This document shows positions 33,985 through 42,060 of a stretch of DNA of 64,000 nt, in pieces. Position numbers and translations under genes: made by a program. The number at the start of each line of letters is the position of its first letter. Positions within the stretch are counted from its first letter, which is position 1. The notes under the pieces were generated by a model. The model saw nothing but the letters and a program-made list of their open reading frames with translations. It did not search any database and was not told the origin of the DNA. This stretch comes from Methylobacterium radiotolerans JCM 2831 (GTDB lineage Bacteria; Pseudomonadota; Alphaproteobacteria; Rhizobiales; Beijerinckiaceae), in the NCBI RefSeq assembly GCF_000019725.1, contig NC_010505.1, forward strand, positions 1,240,001-1,304,000, read 5' to 3'.

Positions 33985-34902
33985 TTATCCATTCGGTCCT
34001 TTTGCATTATCGGTATCAATCCGAACCGAACCTGCCGAAAAAACTTCAGCAACCCGCGCATTCGGGCCGCGAAGATCCCAAATCCTTAACTCTAAAAAAT
34101 CTATCTTCATACACGAGTTATGCTCATGAAAATAACAACCTTCAAAAGCGATCAGCACCGTATCGATTTTAGGCTTCACGTCAGCAACAAATTTCTGATT
34201 ACCACGCTCGATCGAATGAGATAAGTTGCGTAAGTCGAACCGGAACTCAACCTCCTTAACACTATTAGCTTGAACGACCGACAATGCATCGACAAGCAAT
34301 TCAATCTCTCTGTGCGAAAATTGCAGAAAATAGCAAATACGCGCTGCGGGCTGATAATTCAGCCCCTTCTCCGAATCAGCAGAAAAAGCAAACGTAAATT
34401 GGCGAGCCGACTCTGATGGAAGTCGGAAAATAAACCGCGACGGCACCGAAAAAAGAGCCGTTATATCCCCAGTTTTCGAAGCAGACGCACTAGCTAGCCG
34501 ACCCTCCAATTTTCCATTGGTGCGGTAGTGAAGAAGCGGATTTATCGCGCGCTCGGCTACATCAGGGTACCGAGCGAGATAAGACGAACTACTAAAGTTT
34601 GGGTTTGGATCAATACCAAGCTTAACACCATAGCGAATATAATGTCGAACGGGATCCAGCTTTGTGGGACCGGATTGTTTGCGATAAAACAAGGTATGGA
34701 AATCTTCAGCTGGGTCCAGACCCTGAGAAGAACCATAATAAACGTAATGGAAGTAAGGATCTAGGCCGGAAGCGGCGACATCAGGATTTGATTTCAAATA
34801 AAAAGTAGCGTCAAATATTTTAGGGACACGTCCAAGGAATATCCGCCTATAGAGGATAGAAACGATCGCTGCACCGGAGGGGCGCAAAAAAGCGTAAATC
34901 AT
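33985..34902 (-). CDS. Three GT-associated repeats plus unknown C-terminal domain
   Basis: 305 residues from ATG 34902, overlapping the upstream stop (ATGA). After a short hydrophobic N terminus (about 8-22) come three repeat units: IFDATFYLKSNPDVAASGLD with HYVYYGSSQGLDP, LFYRKQSG with RHYIRYGVKLGIDPNPNF, and SYLARYPDVAERAINPLLHY with GKLEGR. Residues about 140-305 form a beta-rich domain of unknown type (FRLPSESARQFTFAFSAD, then EVEFRFDLRNLSHSIERG), and no glycosyltransferase motif is present. It may be a membrane-attached scaffold carrying a carbohydrate-binding-like domain. Last gene of the AT-rich operon. Confidence 0.75.
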   Translation of the reverse strand: MIYAFLRPSGAAIVSILYRRIFLGRVPKIFDATFYLKSNPDVAASGLDPYFHYVYYGSSQGLDPAEDFHTLFYRKQSGPTKLDPVRHYIRYGVKLGIDPNPNFSSSSYLARYPDVAERAINPLLHYRTNGKLEGRLASASASKTGDITALFSVPSRFIFRLPSESARQFTFAFSADSEKGLNYQPAARICYFLQFSHREIELLVDALSVVQANSVKEVEFRFDLRNLSHSIERGNQKFVADVKPKIDTVLIAFEGCYFHEHNSCMKIDFLELRIWDLRGPNARVAEVFSAGSVRIDTDNAKGPNG

Positions 34903-36950
34903 GCTACTACCGAGGGCTCACAGAGGCAGCGCAGTGTCGTCCTAAATATTGAAAGAGAGCAATCCTGCGCAATATACTCGAAGCCTTTCTTTTGAACAGC
35001 CCGCCAAATAGACTCGTCGCTGTACAATCGAAGCAATCCAGAAGCAAAATCGTCCGGAGTTCGCCAATCATGGCAGCGAAAACCAGACCCATCTGGCCAC
35101 CCGACTTGTTCGGCGAGAATAGGGGTAACTATACAGGGCAATCCTTGCGCTATTGCTCCGTGAACTTTGTGGGGAACACCAGCCGCAAACCGAGTAGGCG
35201 CTACGAAAACGCGCGACTGATCATAAAGAGGCGCTGGGTCCATAACACGCCCCTCGAAACTAACGCCCGGATACGACAACATTTTAGAAACCTCTGAGGA
35301 GACCTCCCCGATAACTCGAAATTTAACATCGCCAGCTTGGCTCCGAATATGAGGCCATATAGTTTCGAAAAACCAAAGCAACGAGTCTGTATTTGGAGAT
35401 GACGTTTCGGACAACGATCCAATAAATGCAAAACCATCTCGGTCCCCGAAGTTTGGAACATCACGGGGAGGCGGCTCAAATGCATGCCCGAGAACCGAAA
35501 CATTACTTAAGCCAAAGTTTTTCAACAAACGCGCCTCACTTTCGGAGACACATATAACATGATCTGCCTGGGAAAAGTTGCGAATTTCCGCCGCAGCATT
35601 CCTACCAAAAGTTGCACCGAATCCCACACCTCTCTTGAGCGTGGATTCCAGGAAGTCTCGAACACAGAATAGGGCCTCCGAATCAAATATAACCCTACGT
35701 CGAGCTAATACCCGAAGACCAATATCACGGCTTTGAATCAGCTCACACAACAGGTTTATATTATGTGGTCGGCTCACCCAAACAACATCATAATGGTTGC
35801 AACGGCCATCAAGGAGCGCGCTGAGCCCGGCTTCGCCGCCCGAATCGAGAATCTCAATCGTATCGGGCAAGTCCCGATATCGATCTACCATGTCAACATC
35901 AGATCGATAAACTGGATATATCGTTACCTGGTATCCGAGCTGAGCCATCAGTGTAACGATAAGGTTGGAACGAGGCATACCAGCACCAAGATCTAGGTGC
36001 GGCACTGCATCGTCTATAAACAAGACTTTGAGAGCCCAGCTGTCATATGTCCGGTCGGCAAACCGCGGAGGTGCCTCATGACGTTGAAACAGCCACGATC
36101 GATGGCGGTCCAAAAATCTTTGCCGGTTGCGATCTATTAATGAGTCCACGTCCTGTCGACTGGGAGAAGTAGCGTTTTCGAAATGGATGGCTGTCGCCTT
36201 CGGTTGATAAACAACCCGGCGCCCAGATTGATGACATCGCACACAAAGATCGGTATCCTCAAAATACGCCGGGGCGAACAAATCATCAAAGCCGCCTAGA
36301 CTATTAAATAACGTCCGATCGACGGCCATTACTGCTCCAGACACATATCCGACATCTCTTCGGAAAGCGCCCTCAGCGGTAAAAGGGTTTTTATTGCCGC
36401 GACCGTAGGGATGAGTAAGCTGTGAGTCATCCTGGAAAAACGCGCCGCACTCTTGCAGATAGCCTCCTGGAAATACAAGACGAGCACCCACGATTCCAAC
36501 CGTATCATCAGAAAACGGCTCAATTAGCGCACCGATAGCGCCCGGGATAAGCTCAACGTCAGGATTGAGAAAGAGCAGGTAGCGCCCATTTGCTGATTTG
36601 GCACCTAAATTACATGCCGGACCAAAACCAATATTAGTCTCGCAATGTATAATTTCTACTCCGTCAAGAATATTGAGAACTGTCTTTGTCTCGTCTCCAG
36701 AAGCATTATCAACGATGATGACCTCAAATACCGCCCCCGCCAACTTATAATGGCTAGCCAACCTGTAAAGTGTCAGAATAAGCAGATCGGGCGCGTTAAA
36801 AGATACTATAATAATTGAAACAACCGGATTCGCGGGGCGGTCGAAGGAGATGCGAATATGATTCCGCAGAAGCCCATCTTTTATCAACCGTGCATCAACG
36901 ACGGCAGAGAGGCGGCCATAATGAGGATCAACAGTTTGAAGCGTTTCCAT
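34899..36950 (-). CDS. Bifunctional GT2-GT4 glycosyltransferase
   Basis: 683 residues from ATG 36950. Residues about 42-285 are a rhamnosyltransferase-like GT2 domain (VVSIIIVSFNAPDLLILTLY, EVIIVDNASGDETK, GRYLLFLNPDVELIPG, YFEDTDLCVRCHQSGRRVVY). Residues about 310-670 are GT-B/GT4: KVLFIDDAVPHLDLGAGMPR, HVICVSESEARLLKNFG, FAFIGSLSETSSPNTDSLLW and RVFVAPTRFAAGVPHKVHGA. That last stretch is the donor-binding region. The domain order is the same as in the 1322-residue protein at 24758, though the sequences are very different. Its stop overlaps the downstream repeat gene's start by four bases. Codon use is AT-rich, indicating horizontal acquisition. Confidence 0.9.
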   Translation of the reverse strand: METLQTVDPHYGRLSAVVDARLIKDGLLRNHIRISFDRPANPVVSIIIVSFNAPDLLILTLYRLASHYKLAGAVFEVIIVDNASGDETKTVLNILDGVEIIHCETNIGFGPACNLGAKSANGRYLLFLNPDVELIPGAIGALIEPFSDDTVGIVGARLVFPGGYLQECGAFFQDDSQLTHPYGRGNKNPFTAEGAFRRDVGYVSGAVMAVDRTLFNSLGGFDDLFAPAYFEDTDLCVRCHQSGRRVVYQPKATAIHFENATSPSRQDVDSLIDRNRQRFLDRHRSWLFQRHEAPPRFADRTYDSWALKVLFIDDAVPHLDLGAGMPRSNLIVTLMAQLGYQVTIYPVYRSDVDMVDRYRDLPDTIEILDSGGEAGLSALLDGRCNHYDVVWVSRPHNINLLCELIQSRDIGLRVLARRRVIFDSEALFCVRDFLESTLKRGVGFGATFGRNAAAEIRNFSQADHVICVSESEARLLKNFGLSNVSVLGHAFEPPPRDVPNFGDRDGFAFIGSLSETSSPNTDSLLWFFETIWPHIRSQAGDVKFRVIGEVSSEVSKMLSYPGVSFEGRVMDPAPLYDQSRVFVAPTRFAAGVPHKVHGAIAQGLPCIVTPILAEQVGWPDGSGFRCHDWRTPDDFASGLLRLYSDESIWRAVQKKGFEYIAQDCSLSIFRTTLRCLCEPSVVA

Positions 36951-36974
36951 GATGCCCGAACCGATGAAGATACT

Positions 36975-38873
36975 TCAATTGGCAATGGTGAGTCGTCCGA
37001 TCAGATAGTCACTAAGTAACATTATCGAAGAGCCTCCAACATCAAGATCTCGGTCCTCGTCGGGAATAGAAAGATCGCCTGCTGTGTCTGAAGTCGACGT
37101 CAAAAAAGTCAATCCGACTGGAATCAACCGAAGATCTGGCCGCTCTACCTTATATTCGACCGGCAGGGGACGAGCCGTTGAGATAACATTTGAAAGGCGA
37201 ATTTCTCGCACAGAATTGGTTGCTCGAACGAGGAAGGCGGAAGTCGGACTTTGAAGTCCCACTAGGAAGCTTGGAGCAAGGGCAAGAACGGTAAACTGTA
37301 CGCCGCCAATACCAACCAATCGCGCCTGAGAGCGCCAATCTGACTTAACATTACTAAAATAGCCGATAATTTCCTCGCGAGCCTGGCGTGACAAAATTCG
37401 ATCTCGGACCCATTCTGGAGAAAAATTTACCGAGGAGCCGCCGGCAATATCGAGTGATGGAACCGCCCGATCCCGCACAGATGTCCGCCGTGGGGAAGCC
37501 GCGTACCATCGGCGCCGATTTGGACGATATCCAGAAATCAGCGCCGTTTCGGATGAAACTTTCTCAGTAGCTATAAGTACATCCTTTCCGCTACCTATAG
37601 ATTGCCGCGCGCGAAGACAATCTGCTTCTATGACAGTACTGTATTTCAAGTCATGCCATTCTTGACGAAACTGGGCCAGATCGGATTCCGGTCCGGAGGA
37701 ACGGGGCGACGGCACGCGTGGCATAAGAGATATAAACGCAGTTTCACATTTAGCTGCAATCACGTTATACCTTGATAGCAACTGCGAACTTGCTTCTACT
37801 AACGTACGCAGTTTGTTACTGTCGTGGGACAACTCTTTTACGGCTGCGACCGCATCACCCGTTCCGTTGAGTCGATGAGCAGAATGGACTGCGTCAAATC
37901 CTGCGAAAGCGATCCGAGTCCCGATCACTGGCCGACCCATGGCGAGAGCCTCAGCTACCTTCATTTTAAGGCCACTTCCCATCAGGATCGGGGCAACTAC
38001 AACGTCAACTTTATCGTAAAATGAAGCTATGTCCTCGACGTATCCCAGAAGATGTACACCAGGTGATTCAAAACCATTCAAACTCTTACAGATTTCGCCT
38101 GCAATGATCAATTGCGGAAACTCATTTTGCCACTTTTCTGCCCACGCATGCGCAAATTTGCTTATCGAGAATAGATTAGGGTCGTTGCCGTGCCCCAGGA
38201 AACCGATTGTTCTGATTTGCTCGCAGTCTTGGAATTGACGGGCTTCCGGAAATCGCGGTGGTAAGAGTACGACATGTTTATCAGAAAGCGACCGAAAATA
38301 TTCAGCTTCTTCGGACTGGATTGCGAGAACGATATCTGCTCTGGACAGCCCAACGGCCTCCCACTGACGACTTGTATAGAAAAAATTTGGCTCACTTTTG
38401 AATGGCCAATATTGGCGATTGCGATCAGCAAAGCGATCGTGAGTGTCGATTACTCGCGTCACCCCCTTGGGAACCACTTCGAGTGATCGCGACAGGAATA
38501 CATAGTTGACAATTATAGCACAAGTGTCTGGATGCGTTCGGAAGTACCATTCTACAAAATTCACAACCTCGTCCGGACACCATTCGTCAATGGAAAATGC
38601 GCCAGACCAAGTCTTAAGGTGAATGAGTGTCGGTGACGGAATAGAAAAAGTTTTCCGGAACAGCTTCGCCATTTCGATCGCGTCGGTCGGCGGCTCCTGT
38701 CCGAATCTTCGGTATATTTGGTCTTCGTGCTCGTAGTAAGCGAAGTCGATGTCATATCCGCCTCGCGTTAAGCTCTCGCAAACTCCGAGCAGGCGACGGC
38801 GATTTCCGGCGTTAACCGGTGCAGCAGGCATAGGTGCCAATACTAAAACGACAGGACGGCGGCACGTCTCCAT
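36975..38873 (-). CDS. GT4 glycosyltransferase with C-terminal extension
   Basis: 632 residues from ATG 38873, which lies four bases after the upstream stop; an in-frame GTG at 38921 would overlap that gene. The GT-B fold is recognisable: VVLVLAPMPAAPVNAGNRRR opens the N-terminal Rossmann domain, and the C-terminal donor-binding half has IRTIGFLGHGNDPNLFSI, LLGYVEDIASFYDKVDVVVA, ILMGSGLKMKVAEALAMGRP and VIGTRIAF. The domain ends near residue 395. The remaining about 230 residues have no recognised family and are beta-rich at the end. The N-terminal part resembles sugar transferases that follow wsaE-type enzymes. Part of the AT-rich operon. Confidence 0.87.
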   Translation of the reverse strand: METCRRPVVLVLAPMPAAPVNAGNRRRLLGVCESLTRGGYDIDFAYYEHEDQIYRRFGQEPPTDAIEMAKLFRKTFSIPSPTLIHLKTWSGAFSIDEWCPDEVVNFVEWYFRTHPDTCAIIVNYVFLSRSLEVVPKGVTRVIDTHDRFADRNRQYWPFKSEPNFFYTSRQWEAVGLSRADIVLAIQSEEAEYFRSLSDKHVVLLPPRFPEARQFQDCEQIRTIGFLGHGNDPNLFSISKFAHAWAEKWQNEFPQLIIAGEICKSLNGFESPGVHLLGYVEDIASFYDKVDVVVAPILMGSGLKMKVAEALAMGRPVIGTRIAFAGFDAVHSAHRLNGTGDAVAAVKELSHDSNKLRTLVEASSQLLSRYNVIAAKCETAFISLMPRVPSPRSSGPESDLAQFRQEWHDLKYSTVIEADCLRARQSIGSGKDVLIATEKVSSETALISGYRPNRRRWYAASPRRTSVRDRAVPSLDIAGGSSVNFSPEWVRDRILSRQAREEIIGYFSNVKSDWRSQARLVGIGGVQFTVLALAPSFLVGLQSPTSAFLVRATNSVREIRLSNVISTARPLPVEYKVERPDLRLIPVGLTFLTSTSDTAGDLSIPDEDRDLDVGGSSIMLLSDYLIGRLTIAN

Positions 38874-38877
38874 AGAT

Positions 38878-39546
38878 TTACATATTCCTTGACGGTATTG
38901 CGGCGATAAATGTGCCGCCACCTACAACAATAAAACCTTGATGCAGCATGACATCTGACATCTTCAGTTGAATTTCGGCGTTCGAGATCATTTTTCTCAT
39001 TTCAAAGGTGATTTTCTTGACCGCAAAACATTGATAACCATTCAACGTTCGCGCCACGACACATTGCGGAACGAAATTGATCCAATCTAAAAAAGTTAAT
39101 TGATTGCCGGCAATTACCGAGCGGACGCGCAGCGCACTGTCGCTAATGATCGAGTCGAATGAGGAAGTAAGTTCGGCGAAAATAGGTATAAGGCTATCGC
39201 TATTAAATCTCGAAGCGGCCGTGATCAAAGCTGTGGCAATAGCCTTGCCTTCATCAAACGTTAATACATTCCTGCTGGCCTCGATGAGAACTTCGAAATT
39301 GCAAATATGCGTCTCAAAGATTAGCTTCGATCCAACTCGTCTGTCTACTTCGGTGTCGCTAGTCAAAATCAATATACAACTTGGTCCCGTCTTTGAACCG
39401 TCCTCAAAGCCCAGATAAAACCAGGTGATCAGATCAATCGTGTGCTGACCGTAAATCGCAAGCGGTATCGCATTGGAGGTCATCATTGGTATCTTGAGCA
39501 CAGACACCCTTGAAGAAGACATTAGTATTGAGGCGCGGAGGTGCAT
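38878..39546 (-). CDS. Unknown protein in the AT-rich glycan operon
   Basis: 222 residues from ATG 39546 (an internal ATG at residue 9 is possible). No motif that I recognise; it is a mixed alpha/beta sequence with VGSKLIFETHICNFEVLIEA, RSVIAGNQLTFLDWINFVPQ and a Gly-rich end FIVVGGGTFIAAIPS. The end resembles the last strands of the C-terminal beta domain in the neighbouring proteins. It has no signal peptide. Stop four bases before the GT4 gene, so co-translated. Possibly a glycan-binding or structural partner; this is a guess based on context. Confidence 0.65.
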   Translation of the reverse strand: MHLRASILMSSSRVSVLKIPMMTSNAIPLAIYGQHTIDLITWFYLGFEDGSKTGPSCILILTSDTEVDRRVGSKLIFETHICNFEVLIEASRNVLTFDEGKAIATALITAASRFNSDSLIPIFAELTSSFDSIISDSALRVRSVIAGNQLTFLDWINFVPQCVVARTLNGYQCFAVKKITFEMRKMISNAEIQLKMSDVMLHQGFIVVGGGTFIAAIPSRNM

Positions 39547-39584
39547 TTTTGTACAATTCGGCCTGCTATATTATGAACACTCCA

Positions 39585-41117
39585 TCAGTCTGTGGCGACG
39601 AGGGAGCCGTTTCGACGCTGCAGAACAACGTCTGATAAAATCTCAACGATATAATTTTCGTAAAATCCTTCTTCGGTAAATTTTTCTAGCAGCTCCGGAA
39701 GAGCTATAAATACCTCGCTTCGAAAAATCGATTCGTAGTGGTTGTGCCACCCGCGCTCTGCCTGTTCGGATCGCGAGTACCTGAGCTGCCTATCCCTGAA
39801 AATTTTCTGCTCCCCGTGTTTTTGTGATCGGATTGGATAGTGAAAGAGGGGGAATCTATATGGATATTGTCTTGCTCCATCAAAATCGGCGAAATGCCCA
39901 CCGGAATCCGATAAATTTATAATGTCTTTAGGTTGGATCCACCCCCGCCGTTGCAGGAAATGCGCAGGATGTCGCCCGAATTCGAAATGACGGAAATGCA
40001 AATTTAAGCTTTTGTGTTGATCAAAGCCGTTCTTAGTAGGCTTAAAGTTAATCACACAGTGATCGATACAATTAAACCCATGACTTTCAACGTATTCGAG
40101 TGCAGCTCTCAATGAAAGATCGTGCCAAGGCGATACGCGGATTTCATCGCTGTCGATATGCAGAACCCAGCGCCCCTCATAATCAGCTGCGATTTCCGCC
40201 TTTCGATTAAGGATTTCAACCCATCGATATTCTTCGGCGGGTCCTTCGACAGGAAACCGTTCTAATTTTACTCGGCCGGGATATTGCTTTAGTATATTTC
40301 TCATCAATACATACGTGTCGTCTTCCGACCAATTATCGATGAGATGTAGATCAACGTCATTTTTAATGTAGTGCTGACAGACTTGGTATATGACATCCTC
40401 ATCGTTATAAGCCGCAATTATTGCGACAGGCCGTTCCTGGCCTACAGGCTCAGGGCCGAAGGCTTCCGGCACCGCTCTGCCGTCGGATATAATTAGACTT
40501 GTTGCTTTTCTTCTAATCATATTATCAGAAATCGTATAGCCACTAAATGAAACTGGCACGTTGCTCGATCTTATGAGCTGGCAAAGTTCTTTTAATGTCC
40601 ATTCCTGTACGTGACAAGGATTCGCAGGGGGAGACACATTTTGCCCTCCGTAGACTCTGTCGCGATCAGGGGAGGAAAGTAAAACTACGGCCCCGGCATT
40701 TGTCAGCTTCGCAAGTTCGGAGAGCAAACAGGTGGGGTCGATCAAATGCTCGATAACATCGGCGCACACAACGACCACTTCATTCCATGCCAAATCAGCC
40801 GGCCATGGAAAGTCACAGACCTCTAAATCACCTTCGACGGCCCTTGCATTTTTATGTCTCCTTTTGAATGCATCCAAATTCACTCCTTGATCTACGCCTA
40901 TAATCTTCGAATAAACATTAGATTTTATCTTATTGCCGGTCCCGCAGCCAAGGTCGATTATAGTAGATCTACCGTCCTTGCGTGAGAGATACTCGGCAAA
41001 TCCGTATATTTCAGGCTGATGTCTAAGTAAAAGATTTTCGCCAATCCGGTCGTCATAATAATCGACGGCAACTCGACGCTCATACCAAGAAGGCAAAAAT
41101 AGATCCGAGTTTTGCAT
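39585..41117 (-). CDS. SAM methyltransferase fused to a GT2-like glycosyltransferase
   Basis: 510 residues. Residues about 45-205 are a class I methyltransferase: STIIDLGCGTGNKIKSNVYS (motif I), NARAVEGDLEVCDFPWPADL, VVVVCADVIEHLIDPTCLL and GAVVLLSSPDRDRVYGG. Residues about 225-510 resemble the Glyco_tranf_2_4/GT92-like group: PVAIIAAYNDEDVIYQVCQH, HLIDNWSEDDTYVLMRNIL, GRWVLHIDSDEIRVSPW with the Asp-x-Asp metal site, and LNLHFRHFEFGRHPAHFLQR. A single chain could transfer a sugar and methylate it, or methylate an acceptor to stop elongation. It lies 14 bases after the CgeB-like gene. Confidence 0.87.
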   Translation of the reverse strand: MQNSDLFLPSWYERRVAVDYYDDRIGENLLLRHQPEIYGFAEYLSRKDGRSTIIDLGCGTGNKIKSNVYSKIIGVDQGVNLDAFKRRHKNARAVEGDLEVCDFPWPADLAWNEVVVVCADVIEHLIDPTCLLSELAKLTNAGAVVLLSSPDRDRVYGGQNVSPPANPCHVQEWTLKELCQLIRSSNVPVSFSGYTISDNMIRRKATSLIISDGRAVPEAFGPEPVGQERPVAIIAAYNDEDVIYQVCQHYIKNDVDLHLIDNWSEDDTYVLMRNILKQYPGRVKLERFPVEGPAEEYRWVEILNRKAEIAADYEGRWVLHIDSDEIRVSPWHDLSLRAALEYVESHGFNCIDHCVINFKPTKNGFDQHKSLNLHFRHFEFGRHPAHFLQRRGWIQPKDIINLSDSGGHFADFDGARQYPYRFPLFHYPIRSQKHGEQKIFRDRQLRYSRSEQAERGWHNHYESIFRSEVFIALPELLEKFTEEGFYENYIVEILSDVVLQRRNGSLVATD

Positions 41118-41131
41118 GTTGCATCCCCGCC

Positions 41132-42058
41132 TTAAGTGAACTTGTTGATGAGACGGCCTACAAAGTGCTCCGTGCTCATCATACGCAGCTTATGTGATAA
41201 TTGCTTCGGCGACTGATTCTTTGTTGCCGCACCAATCTCTGAAATCGTGGATCGGATTGCCGACACCGATAGATCAGTCATATTCATGACCCGAACGTAG
41301 TCATCCATCGGGAATGTTTCGTTGCCGTATGGATCAGATAAAACAGGGACCCCACAGGCTGCCGCAAGATAGACACGAGGCTCGAGAGCTGTAATATCGT
41401 CTGCATGTATATTTAATATGCACTTTGAACGTCTAAACACCTCTGCTAGTGATTTGCCGGAAATGCCGTGCTCTATCCATAGAAATGTTAGATTGTAACT
41501 CTTCAAGATTTGGAGTATCTCGATTCTTCTTGGGGTCGCCTTTCCAACAAAGACCACGTCCCAGTTCGCCGGTGGCTTATTAAAAGGGTGAAATAAATCT
41601 GTGTTGATAGGTATTCGATGAAATCCTGAAAATCTCAGGCCCAAGCTTTGGGCGAATGATGAGCTATTCTGGTCGTAATGATATACCGCGTCGAATGCTT
41701 GAAAGTTAAGGTGCTCAAGCATCCGCATCCGTCTGTCGGTTTCTGACGATCGCTGTATTGCTCCGTTAGATATTTTAGGCATAGGCTCTGTAGAGAATCC
41801 TATTTTCAGACCCGGAATCGATTTGACATTGACGCCATCATGTAGCTCTGGCCTAAATACGAGTGTAACATCTGGTCGAAACCTTGTGAGTTCTTTATAA
41901 TAACCACCGGAAAAGTGATCAAAAGAAAACCACCCGACATCGTATTTCTCAGTCGACTTTTCGCAGTAGTGATTCTCAAAATAGATGTCATGCCCAAGAC
42001 AAGCCACTTTTGGCTTTCGCGCCTTACTGGCGCTTGGGAAAGGCTTCGGCACGATCAA
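41132..42058 (-). CDS. CgeB-like (GT-B type) glycosyltransferase
   Basis: 308 residues starting at TTG 42058, two bases after the preceding stop; a GTG at 42052 is an alternative. It matches the CgeB/spore-maturation type: VACLGHDIYFENHYCEKSTE, the DVTLVFRPELHDG strand-loop, AVYHYDQNSSSFAQSLGLRF, then IPINTDLFHPFN and WDVVFVGKATPRRIEILQIL. The C-terminal LEPRVYLAAACGVPVLSDPY carries the donor-binding Glu. This is a single-domain cytosolic transferase without the locus repeat. AT-rich codon use. Confidence 0.85.
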   Translation of the reverse strand: MIVPKPFPSASKARKPKVACLGHDIYFENHYCEKSTEKYDVGWFSFDHFSGGYYKELTRFRPDVTLVFRPELHDGVNVKSIPGLKIGFSTEPMPKISNGAIQRSSETDRRMRMLEHLNFQAFDAVYHYDQNSSSFAQSLGLRFSGFHRIPINTDLFHPFNKPPANWDVVFVGKATPRRIEILQILKSYNLTFLWIEHGISGKSLAEVFRRSKCILNIHADDITALEPRVYLAAACGVPVLSDPYGNETFPMDDYVRVMNMTDLSVSAIRSTISEIGAATKNQSPKQLSHKLRMMSTEHFVGRLINKFT

Positions 42059-42060
42059 CG

